Source of the DNA: JAYRWN01 sp041917975
Lineage (GTDB): Bacteria; Bacteroidota; Bacteroidia; Chitinophagales; Saprospiraceae
Assembly: GCA_041917975.1 (NCBI GenBank)
Contig: JAYRWN010000001.1
Location: 1-47,439 of the forward strand
DNA: 47,439 nucleotides
Reading direction: 5' to 3'
Shown here: positions 8,010 through 16,179 of the stretch, in pieces
Numbering within the stretch: the first letter of the stretch is position 1
Layout of the letters: every line of letters begins with the position of its first letter
The notes under the pieces: generated by a model
What the model was told of the DNA's origin: nothing
Database searches by the model: none
What the model saw: only the letters and a program-made list of their open reading frames with translations
Made by a program: the position numbers and the translations under genes

Positions 8010-10262
8010 TCAAAACTTCCAATCCATCCTGGCGATCATATGGCGCGGGGCATCCAGCAATCCGGGGCGGGAGGCATATTCGGTGTTAAACACATTTTTC
8101 AGGATAAAGGATAAATTGACTTTTTTCATCGTCACGCCTATACGCCCATCAAGCACTGTATAACCTAAATGTGTTTCTCTAAATTGTTTAAGGCCCGGGA
8201 TAAATAACTCAAAGATAGCATCCACAGCTTCCATTTTGCTGAAATACAAGGTGCTTACCCCTAAAGTCCATCGGTCCACTTTTGCTTCACCATCCAGTTT
8301 AAACTGGTGTTTGCTGCGGTATTTCAAAACATTATAATCGGCGGATGATCTTTGGTTAATTTCTTCGGTAAATTCTCGAAAAACTGGATCTATATAGGTA
8401 TAGCCGGAAAGAATATTGATCGGAATACCCAATACTTTCGATTGCCCCACAAAAGATAATTCTAGGCCCCGGATGCGCGTGTCACCGATATTCTGCGCCT
8501 GAAAGCCATCAATAAAACCGGTAAAAACAAATTCCATCATATCTGAGTACTCTGACCAGAAGACCGCAACATCCAAAAATCCCTGCCAGCCGCCTAACTC
8601 AACCCCTTGTTTCAATCCAATTTCACTACTCCACCCTGTTTCACTGGTGATTCTGGGATTGGGAGAAACAAAGGTGGGTCCAAAGGTGGTTTTGATATAT
8701 TTTTCCGCGATAGTCGGAAAACGGTATCCTTCACCATAAGATGCTCTTACAAATGTATGCTCCGCCGGTTGGTAATTGAGTCCGGCCCTCAATACGGGGC
8801 GGGATTCTTTTGTGACAGTGGGTATAGGTGTCGATCCGATCTTATCCGGACCTCGTAATTTGTAATATTCATAACGAAGTCCAACTTCCAGATTAAGCTT
8901 ATTGAATAGTTTTTTTTCAAATTGAGTAAAAGCTGAAAGATTAAGGCCACTAAAAGTGGTGTCACCATAGAGTTGCGCTTCTACCTGGTTATCAGCCAGG
9001 GCTAACCCCATAGTTGATTTAATATCCCAGAATAGGTTTGGATGAATATAGTGATATTCCAGAAATAAAGTTTGGCTCTGGTTAGAGCGTCCTCCACTTA
9101 CCTCATTGTCTACTTTTAAAAACCTACTCAGTAATCGGTGTTTTTGTCCATTAGCTGCCGAATAAGTTAACCTTGGGTCGAAATTATATCTGTTACGTTT
9201 ACTTTCAGTATAAGTGCCATCCGCCCCAATATAAAGCCCGGTACTATCATTAGCCCAATAAAAATATCCGGTACTTTGACCTAAGTTATAATTACCATCC
9301 AGGGCCAGCACCAGTCGGTCCGTTAATCGGTACTGGGTATTAAAATTAATCCGTCCATAATCCCGGCCCACACCACTTTGGAAACTTTTCCCGGTAGTAT
9401 AGAACCCTCCGGCGACCAGGTCCAGTTTTCCAAATTTCTGTTTATGCGTCAGCTCGAAATTTATGGCATCCGGAGCTTGATCCCACCATGCCAGAGATTT
9501 ATTCGCCGGTTTAAAAAAGCGGGTATAATAAGTGGTTAACCTTGTTTCCGGTTCTGAACCCGGGTAAGCGGTACGAAAATTAATAATGCCGTTCAATGCT
9601 GAAGAACCATAAAGCGCGGAGGCGGCCCCTTTCACGACTTCTATTTGTTGAGTATTTTCTATAGGTAAATCACTCCAGTTGGGATAACCTGCATCAAACT
9701 GAAGAACCGGTAAATCATTAACCAATAACATGACCCGGCTACCGGCTCCATATGAAAACCCCGAACCTCCCCGGATATTCGCTTGATCTCCAACCACGTT
9801 TACCCCAGGAATCTTATCGAGTAACTCGATAGCTGACGAAGGACTATTGCTTTGGATCAGATCCTGGCGGATAATATCTATGGATACCGTACTTTCGCCC
9901 AAAGACTTAGCGTAACGCGACGTGGTGACCACCGCGGCATTCAAGATATTTTCGGCTGGTAACATTGGAATGATTAAAGGAGAATTTTCTGACGATAAGG
10001 AACCCGACCAGGGTTCATAACCCACAAACGTTATTGTTATATCAATCTTGGATTGATTGGTGTTAACTTCAAACGACCCATCCAAAGAGGTGACAGTCCC
10101 CTGGTCCTGAGCCCATAAGACAGTAGCCCCAGCAAGGGCTTCTTTGGTCAGGCCATCTATAACTATTCCTCGTAATGGTTGCGCCGACAGGTTGATGACC
10201 AGAATAAAAAACAGAAAGATTAATATCCGGTCAGCTATAAAAAGTTTAGTAGAAAAAACCAT
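8010..10262 (-). CDS. TonB-dependent outer-membrane receptor
   Basis: The 750-residue protein carries a signal peptide (about 1-27 ending in LSAQ), a carboxypeptidase-regulatory-like domain at about 30-105 (IVIDGLTKEALAGATVLW), a TonB plug at about 115-225 (IELLDKIPGVNVVGDQANIRGG and VVKGAASALYGSSALNGIINF) and a 22-strand barrel ending in the aromatic MDWKF. It imports a large nutrient or metal chelate across the outer membrane using TonB energy. The plug and barrel resemble the BtuB/FepA/CirA type rather than SusC. No SusD partner is nearby. The substrate is unknown. Confidence 0.93.
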   Translation of the reverse strand: MVFSTKLFIADRILIFLFFILVINLSAQPLRGIVIDGLTKEALAGATVLWAQDQGTVTSLDGSFEVNTNQSKIDITITFVGYEPWSGSLSSENSPLIIPMLPAENILNAAVVTTSRYAKSLGESTVSIDIIRQDLIQSNSPSSAIELLDKIPGVNVVGDQANIRGGSGFSYGAGSRVMLLVNDLPVLQFDAGYPNWSDLPIENTQQIEVVKGAASALYGSSALNGIINFRTAYPGSEPETRLTTYYTRFFKPANKSLAWWDQAPDAINFELTHKQKFGKLDLVAGGFYTTGKSFQSGVGRDYGRINFNTQYRLTDRLVLALDGNYNLGQSTGYFYWANDSTGLYIGADGTYTESKRNRYNFDPRLTYSAANGQKHRLLSRFLKVDNEVSGGRSNQSQTLFLEYHYIHPNLFWDIKSTMGLALADNQVEAQLYGDTTFSGLNLSAFTQFEKKLFNKLNLEVGLRYEYYKLRGPDKIGSTPIPTVTKESRPVLRAGLNYQPAEHTFVRASYGEGYRFPTIAEKYIKTTFGPTFVSPNPRITSETGWSSEIGLKQGVELGGWQGFLDVAVFWSEYSDMMEFVFTGFIDGFQAQNIGDTRIRGLELSFVGQSKVLGIPINILSGYTYIDPVFREFTEEINQRSSADYNVLKYRSKHQFKLDGEAKVDRWTLGVSTLYFSKMEAVDAIFELFIPGLKQFRETHLGYTVLDGRIGVTMKKVNLSFILKNVFNTEYASRPGLLDAPRHMIARMDWKF

Positions 10263-10372
10263 TTAGTTCTATATTTAAGGGATAATTATATCGAACAGCC
10301 AATGAATTCATACTTGAATAGTCTATATTACAGTACTCATTAAACCTTTTTTAAAATGCAACTCTGAAAAAT

Positions 10373-11179
10373 ATGAAAAATAATTGTATCTTTTTTCTCA
10401 TCTTTCTTGGTCTAATCTATGTGGCTAGGGCTCAATCACCGGTTTGTACTCCGGACACTACTGTACTCCAAACCATAAATGTGATCCATCCATCACCGTA
10501 CCGGGATACAGTTCCTGGCAGTGGCATTCAGCAGTCCGCTTGTATTGGGGAACCATTTGCTTTACCGTTTACGATTCTCGTGCCGAATGTTTTTGTGTTT
10601 GGAGGGGTAAGCTTGCCTTTAATTTCAGCTCAATTGCCTGTTACTGGGGCGGTCAGTGGCTTACCGGATGGTTTAAGTTATACGTGTAATCCCCCCAATT
10701 GCGTAATGCTGGCAAATGCCCCTGGATGTATCCAAATTTCCGGAACACCTTCAGCTAAAAACGACACCGGAGCCTATGAGTTGACTATAAAGTTTACTAT
10801 TTCTACTGGCATCGGTCCATTGGCCGCGGAATTTCCCGGTTCATTGTTCCCCGGAGATTATATTTTGCGATTAAATGCTCCCGGGCAATGTGAAAACACC
10901 ACCTCAATAAAATTACCAGAAGCACAGTGGCAAGTGACGACATCTCCCAACCCTTTCACCGAACAAACCTCCATAAGCTTCAGGAATGAACAGGCCAAAG
11001 CGGCAGTGATCCATATTTTTAATAATGGAGGCGTTAAGGTCCGCGAATTTAATACTGCCTTGAGTAATGGGACCAATCTGATCACCTTGAAACGGGACGG
11101 GTTACCTGCTGGTTTATATTATGTGACCATATCCGCAGGGCCAAATCGACATGCGCAACGGATTTTGATACAAGACTAG
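10373..11179 (+). CDS. Secreted protein with T9SS C-terminal sorting domain
   Basis: This 268-residue protein has a signal peptide (about 1-20, ending ARAQ), a Cys-rich beta domain of about 165 residues and a C-terminal type A sorting domain from about residue 190. That domain starts with SPNPFTEQTSISF and ends with LPAGLYYVTI and a RILIQD tail. Such tails direct cargo through the type IX secretion system to the cell surface, usually with removal of the tail and attachment to A-LPS. The middle part matches no family I recognise. It ends four bases from the convergent NamZ-like gene. Confidence 0.9.
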   Translation: MKNNCIFFLIFLGLIYVARAQSPVCTPDTTVLQTINVIHPSPYRDTVPGSGIQQSACIGEPFALPFTILVPNVFVFGGVSLPLISAQLPVTGAVSGLPDGLSYTCNPPNCVMLANAPGCIQISGTPSAKNDTGAYELTIKFTISTGIGPLAAEFPGSLFPGDYILRLNAPGQCENTTSIKLPEAQWQVTTSPNPFTEQTSISFRNEQAKAAVIHIFNNGGVKVREFNTALSNGTNLITLKRDGLPAGLYYVTISAGPNRHAQRILIQD

Positions 11180-11183
11180 TAAA

Positions 11184-12425
11184 TTACTGAAAATCAGGAT
11201 ACAATAAATACTTACTTCTGATTTTTTTATAAGCTAATAATCCGGTTTGCCAGGTGGCCCGGATTTGCTCCGCAGTCATCCCCTTTTCGATTTGTTCTCT
11301 GAGCAATGAAGAACCGGCTAAGCGGTCAAAGGTAGCTTTATTAAAAAATACGGTCTCTTGCGGTTTAATAACCTGATAATAGTCAATCAAGTAGTCCAAA
11401 TTAATCTTTCTCCATCGCCAGAGGTCATTTTCGCTGAAAGCACTTAAGTCAGTTCCATAACATTCCACTCCCAAGAGCTTTGGAGATGCTGCGCCCGGTC
11501 TTTTCATCGGAGTATACTTAAACCCATCTTTTTTATAAGCCGGATGGCCAAAGATCTGAAAGGGCTTATCAGTACCGCGACCTTCATTGACCACCGTTCC
11601 TTCAAACAAGCACGTCGAAGGATAGACTAAAATCGATTTTATATCGGGCAAATTCGGAGAGGGTTTTACATGAGGTTTATACATGGAGTTATGCGTATAA
11701 CCAGCACAAGGAATAACAGTGAGTTTGGCGGTTCTGTGGTTGGTTAACCACTTTTCACCATTGATCATATTGGCATATTCTCCGATGGTTAAGCCATACA
11801 CGATGGGTACAGGGTGCATGCCCACAAAAGACCGATAAGCCGTATCCAAAACCGGACCATCCACATAATGCCCGTTAGGATTTGGTCGGTCTAGAACTAT
11901 TATTTCCTTGTCAAACTCTGCACAGGCGTCCATCAAATAATGCAGTGTAGAAATGTAGGTAAAAAATCGTGTGCCTACATCCTGGATGTCAAAAACCACA
12001 ACATCGACATTTTTCAAATCGTCAGCAGTTGGTTTCTTTTTCGTACCGTATAATGAAATGATCGGAAGGCCGGTTTGTCTATCCTGTGAGTTAGCAATGG
12101 TAGCTCCGGCGTCTGCTGTACCACGCAATCCATGTTCAGGGCTAAATAAAACCACTACCTGGACATCCAGAGACAACATAGTATCCAACAAATGTCTATT
12201 CCGCACCATTGACGAGTGGTTAACCGCTAAGGCGACCCTTTTGCCCTGGAGCAGAGGAACATAAAGGCGTACTCTTTCGGCAGCCGGGACGATATCATCA
12301 GACTGTTCCAAGCTGTAATTTCGAATAAGATCAGATTCAATGTTCCGAGGTTTGCAAGATATATTAAGAAAAATCATTATTAATAAAGCGGGCACAATAA
12401 AGCGGATATTTTTACTTTTGAGCAT
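11184..12425 (-). CDS. DUF1343 lipoprotein, NamZ-like exo-beta-N-acetylmuramidase
   Basis: The 413-residue protein fits DUF1343, whose characterised member NamZ removes terminal N-acetylmuramic acid from peptidoglycan fragments. Conserved stretches include LFSPEHGLRGTADAGA, VVFDIQDVGTRFFTYI, VLDRPNPNGHYVDGP and NEGRGTDKPFQIFG. An N-terminal leader (MLKSKNIRFIVPALL) ends in NISC, a likely lipobox, so the enzyme is probably periplasmic and lipid-anchored. I chose the start at 12425 because it opens on the basic-hydrophobic leader. That start lies in the same CATG as the start of the divergent exonuclease gene. Confidence 0.9.
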   Translation of the reverse strand: MLKSKNIRFIVPALLIMIFLNISCKPRNIESDLIRNYSLEQSDDIVPAAERVRLYVPLLQGKRVALAVNHSSMVRNRHLLDTMLSLDVQVVVLFSPEHGLRGTADAGATIANSQDRQTGLPIISLYGTKKKPTADDLKNVDVVVFDIQDVGTRFFTYISTLHYLMDACAEFDKEIIVLDRPNPNGHYVDGPVLDTAYRSFVGMHPVPIVYGLTIGEYANMINGEKWLTNHRTAKLTVIPCAGYTHNSMYKPHVKPSPNLPDIKSILVYPSTCLFEGTVVNEGRGTDKPFQIFGHPAYKKDGFKYTPMKRPGAASPKLLGVECYGTDLSAFSENDLWRWRKINLDYLIDYYQVIKPQETVFFNKATFDRLAGSSLLREQIEKGMTAEQIRATWQTGLLAYKKIRSKYLLYPDFQ

Positions 12426-13830
12426 GGAGAAAAAATTTGCCATTGTTGATATTGAAACCACCGGGGGTTTATACCGGCGGGATAAAATTATTGAAATTGG
12501 TATTGTCTTAGTGGAAAATCAAGAGATAATTGATGAGTTTTCTTCATTAATCCACCCTGGGTTTTCCATTCCCTATAATATTACCCGCATAACGGGTATT
12601 CATGACGCTATGGTATCCTCAGCTCCAAAATTTTATGAAATAGCCCGGGAAATTGTGCAGTGGACGGAAAACCGCATTTTTGTCGCCCAAAATGTCAGGT
12701 TTGATTACAGTTTTATCCGCCAGGAGTTTGAGGATTTAGCCTATACGTTTAGCCGGAAACAATTATGTACAGCACGACTATCCAGATCATTATTACCTCA
12801 ACTTGGCAGGCATAACCTGGATAGTTTAATCCAACACTTTGGCGTTGAGATAAAAAACAGACACCGCGCTTTAGATGATGCGCGGGCTACCGCTCAAATA
12901 TTTATCGAGCTATTAAAAATAGAAGCCAATCAGCAGTCCATCCAACATTTAGTCAATTTTGGATTAAAAGAGTCTCGATTACCTGAAAACATTCATTTGG
13001 ACACTTTACACGAGTTGCCGGAGCAATGTGGAGTATATTATATGTATGACCGCCATGGTCAGTTGGTCTATGTTGGCAAAAGCAACAATATTAAAAAGAG
13101 AATCTTCCAGCACTTTGCCGAATGGGGTCAAAAAGGACAAAATATGCAGAACCTTGTTCACGATATTGGTCACGAAATAACCGGGAGCGAACTAATCGCA
13201 TTAATAAAAGAAGAAGATGAAATAAAAAAGTTTAACCCACTGATTAACAAGGCCCAAAGGAGAAAGCCTCAAAACTATTTCATCAATCAACATACTGACG
13301 AGGCCGGGTATTTTCACCTCACCCTTAAAAAAGCCCAGGAAGGAGAATGGTTGGCTAAATCCTTCACCCTGCGGCAACATGGAAGCCAGTATTTAAAGTA
13401 TCTGGCTGAGGAACACCATTTATGTTGGTCCAAACTTGGACTGCAAACGTCTTCCGGTCCGTGTTTTTTACACCAAATAGGTAAATGTTTTGGCGCCTGT
13501 ACTTCAGAAGAAGATCCACAATCCTATAATGAACGAGTATTGGCTTGTCTTAGTCAAATTTCCCCAACACTTGAAGGAAGTTTTGTTATCCTGGAAAACG
13601 GCCGAAGATCTGGAGAGCGAGCCATCATTTGGGTGGAAAAAGGCATCTCCAAAGGGTATGGTTATGTGGAAACGGAATACGTGGAAGAAGCATTACAACA
13701 CCCTGAGCATATGATTACAGTACATGATAATCAAGGACGATGGAATCAAATTATCCAAGGATACTTAAAGAAAAATAAGCCCAAGCAGATCTTTTACCGC
13801 GCAGCTAATGCCGCTGATATCAACTGCTGA
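12424..13830 (+). CDS. DEDDh 3'-5' exonuclease fused to UvrC-type GIY-YIG domain
   Basis: The predicted protein has 468 residues. Residues 1-170 form a DnaQ/epsilon-like exonuclease with IVDIETTG at 7-14 and the late HRALDDARAT motif. Residues about 195-290 form a GIY-YIG nuclease domain (CGVYYMYDRHGQLVYVGKS and NNIKKRI). A Cys cluster follows (PCFLHQIGKCFGACTSEED), as in UvrC. Related exonuclease/GIY-YIG proteins are known in Bacteroidota and Actinobacteria and resemble Cho/UvrC repair nucleases. I infer a DNA repair role. The start MEKKFAIVDIE is set by the domain boundary. It overlaps the convergent pyrF by 37 bases. Confidence 0.9.
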   Translation: MEKKFAIVDIETTGGLYRRDKIIEIGIVLVENQEIIDEFSSLIHPGFSIPYNITRITGIHDAMVSSAPKFYEIAREIVQWTENRIFVAQNVRFDYSFIRQEFEDLAYTFSRKQLCTARLSRSLLPQLGRHNLDSLIQHFGVEIKNRHRALDDARATAQIFIELLKIEANQQSIQHLVNFGLKESRLPENIHLDTLHELPEQCGVYYMYDRHGQLVYVGKSNNIKKRIFQHFAEWGQKGQNMQNLVHDIGHEITGSELIALIKEEDEIKKFNPLINKAQRRKPQNYFINQHTDEAGYFHLTLKKAQEGEWLAKSFTLRQHGSQYLKYLAEEHHLCWSKLGLQTSSGPCFLHQIGKCFGACTSEEDPQSYNERVLACLSQISPTLEGSFVILENGRRSGERAIIWVEKGISKGYGYVETEYVEEALQHPEHMITVHDNQGRWNQIIQGYLKKNKPKQIFYRAANAADINC

Positions 13831-14594
13831 TAATATTGAGCCCTAACACCAGCTTGTTGAGCAAATTCTTTACCGCCACTTTGGAATATGATATCACGGC
13901 TGACATTGATTAACAAACCACCTTCAGCATTTGCCCCATGAGCAATTACCGCCCCTAAATCTCCGCCCTGAGTGCCTACACCGGGAATAAGTAAAAAATG
14001 ATCTGGTATATTTTTTCTTATTTGGCCTATATGGTCTGCATTGGTAGCGCCAACGACAAACATGATTTGTTCTTCGCTGCCCCATGTGCATGCTGTGTTG
14101 ATGACTTGTTCGTATAACTTAAGTCCATTCGTCAATGACAATCGTTGAAAATCGTGTGATCCGCTGTTGGATGTCAGCGCCAAAATAATTACCCATTTAC
14201 CTGAAAATTCCAGAAAAGGTTTGATCGAATCTATACCCATATACGGAGAAACCGTTATGGCGTCAAATTTCAACTTTTCAAAAAACGTTAAAGCGTATTG
14301 ATGAGAGGTATTGCCTATATCACCTCGTTTTGCATCGGCTATTTTAAAACAATCTGCGGGTATGGCATCCAGGGTTTCTTCCATGGCCTGCCAGCCTGGG
14401 ATGCCCTGACATTCGTAGAAAGCCGTATTAATTTTATAGGCCACGGCACTTGGTGAGGTGGCTTGAATTATGGCGCGATTAAAGTCAATTTGGCTGGTAC
14501 TGCCAACAGGAAGTTTAGTCACGTCGGTATCCAAACCCACACACAATAAAGATTTTTTGTTTTTGATTTGTTGGATTAATTCCGACTTATGCAT
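13794..14594 (-). CDS. pyrF: Orotidine 5'-phosphate decarboxylase (type 2)
   Basis: PyrF makes UMP from OMP in the last step of pyrimidine synthesis. The protein has 266 residues, the usual length of the type 2 form. It shows CVGLDTD at about 18-24, the catalytic stretch IADAKRGDIGNTS near 85-97 and a phosphate-binding LLIPGVGTQGGD loop near 195-206. It ends inside the 3' end of the convergent exonuclease gene. Upstream by four bases is the Nfu gene on the same strand, so the two are probably cotranscribed. Confidence 0.96.
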   Translation of the reverse strand: MHKSELIQQIKNKKSLLCVGLDTDVTKLPVGSTSQIDFNRAIIQATSPSAVAYKINTAFYECQGIPGWQAMEETLDAIPADCFKIADAKRGDIGNTSHQYALTFFEKLKFDAITVSPYMGIDSIKPFLEFSGKWVIILALTSNSGSHDFQRLSLTNGLKLYEQVINTACTWGSEEQIMFVVGATNADHIGQIRKNIPDHFLLIPGVGTQGGDLGAVIAHGANAEGGLLINVSRDIIFQSGGKEFAQQAGVRAQYYQQLISAALAAR

Positions 14595-14598
14595 CCGG

Positions 14599-14865
14599 TT
14601 AATTGTTTACAGCTTCCACCTTGGTTATTTCAGGCACGTGTTTTTTTATGGTGTGTTCAATACCAGCTCTAAGGGTGAACATGGACATTGAACAGTTTTC
14701 ACAATTGCCTAACCACTTGATGCGCAGAACCAATTCATCAGTAAGATCGACCACTTCAAGGTTACCACCGTCCACCGCTAAGTGAGGACGTACTTCTTCC
14801 AGAGCTTTGTCAATCCGGGATAATAGGGTGCTTTTATCTGCCATCGCTGAAACGTCTTGGGTCAT
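14599..14865 (-). CDS. Nfu/NifU-like iron-sulfur scaffold protein
   Basis: The 88-residue protein is a stand-alone NifU C-terminal domain. It has the DGGNLEVVDL motif and the CENC cluster-binding pair near residues 60-63. Such proteins carry [4Fe-4S] clusters to target enzymes in the cytoplasm. It lies upstream of pyrF and downstream of the Mrp ATPase gene on the same strand. The Mrp-Nfu order suggests joint work in Fe-S assembly. The start could be either Met 1 or Met 8. Confidence 0.93.
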   Translation of the reverse strand: MTQDVSAMADKSTLLSRIDKALEEVRPHLAVDGGNLEVVDLTDELVLRIKWLGNCENCSMSMFTLRAGIEHTIKKHVPEITKVEAVNN

Positions 14866-14925
14866 TGAAGAACAAAATTTTACTTTAAATGTAATGATTA
14901 TCGCCGATTTACAATTTTAATAAAA

Positions 14926-16011
14926 TCACATTTGTATGTTAACACGTTGTGTGGGCGGAAGGGTGGATTGCCTTAATTCCAGTTGCGCCCACAACTTTTT
15001 TGCCGCGGAAATGAAATAGTCTGCTACATCTTCATTATGCCCCACCACCGGTTTGCCTAGGTCACCACCTTCCCGGACTTTTTGCACTAAAGGTATCTGA
15101 GCTAACACGTTGGTATTGCAAAAATGGGCTAACTGGTTACCTCCTCCCTGGCCAAAAATAAAGTACTTTTTGTCAGGCAGCTCTGCAGGAGTAAACCAGG
15201 ACATATTTTCTATGACACCAAGGATAGGGACATTTACATTAGGTAGTAAAAACATATTAGCAGCTTTTACTGCATCTGCCACAGCCACATTTTGAGGCGT
15301 AGTAACCATGACTGCGCCACTTACCGGTACCGTTTGCACCAACGTTAGCTGTATATCACCCGTTCCAGGAGGCAAATCGATAACCAGAACATCCAGAGTT
15401 GGCCATAAACAATCAGTTAAAAATTGTTTAATGATTCCAGCCAGTCGCGGCCCTCGCAAAACCACAGCCTGTTCAGGTTCGATGATAAAACCGATAGACA
15501 TAACCGGCATGCCTTGCGCGAGTAAAGGCACTATTTTTGCCTCACCCATAATTTGTTCTACTTTCGGTCGATGACCTTGAACACCCAACATCATGGGCAC
15601 TGACGGGCCATATAAATCGGCATCCATCAGACCTACACTCAGTCCTTGTTTCTTCAGAGCTAAAGCCAAATTGACCGCCACCGTAGATTTTCCGACTCCA
15701 CCCTTACCACTGGCTATAGCTATAATATGCTTTATTTGTGGTACGGTGGTTTGGTTACTTTTGGCATTCACCCCTGCCACTTCAAAATGTACATGCACCT
15801 CATGGTGCGGAAACACCTGGCTTACCGCGTCATAACAGGCTTGATACAAGAGGTCTTTATATTTCACTTGTAGGCCTGGTAGCATTAAGGTGATGCGGAT
15901 ATTCTGATCATCAGCGGTTATGTCCTTGATGCGATTCGCACTTATCAAATCCTGTCCTGTCTCCGGTTCGCGAACCTGTTTAAGACACTCCATGATCCGC
16001 TTTTCAAGCAT
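14926..16011 (-). CDS. Mrp/ApbC family Fe-S carrier ATPase with MIP18 domain
   Basis: The 361-residue protein begins with a DUF59/MIP18-type domain (about 1-80, with VREPETGQDL) followed by a P-loop ATPase with the deviant Walker A SGKGGVGKST at 101-110, DADLYGPSVP and VIDLPPGTGD. Mrp proteins load or carry Fe-S clusters. The usual CPxC pair after VENM is absent here: the region reads IENMSWFTPAELPDKKYFIFG. The stop is about 60 bases from the Nfu start on the same strand, supporting an Fe-S operon. Confidence 0.93.
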   Translation of the reverse strand: MLEKRIMECLKQVREPETGQDLISANRIKDITADDQNIRITLMLPGLQVKYKDLLYQACYDAVSQVFPHHEVHVHFEVAGVNAKSNQTTVPQIKHIIAIASGKGGVGKSTVAVNLALALKKQGLSVGLMDADLYGPSVPMMLGVQGHRPKVEQIMGEAKIVPLLAQGMPVMSIGFIIEPEQAVVLRGPRLAGIIKQFLTDCLWPTLDVLVIDLPPGTGDIQLTLVQTVPVSGAVMVTTPQNVAVADAVKAANMFLLPNVNVPILGVIENMSWFTPAELPDKKYFIFGQGGGNQLAHFCNTNVLAQIPLVQKVREGGDLGKPVVGHNEDVADYFISAAKKLWAQLELRQSTLPPTQRVNIQM

Positions 16012-16179
16012 AAGCCAAACGATTTTCTAAATAAATAATAATAAGAGCCCAATGTTCAATAATTATTCAGTTATTATGTGGTATAGGTATAAATGGTTCT
16101 TGCCACCCAAACTCTCAGCTTTTTTGGAAGTCAGCATCATTTAATTAATTTTGCCTGCCAGTTTTTTGACCAGACAAAG

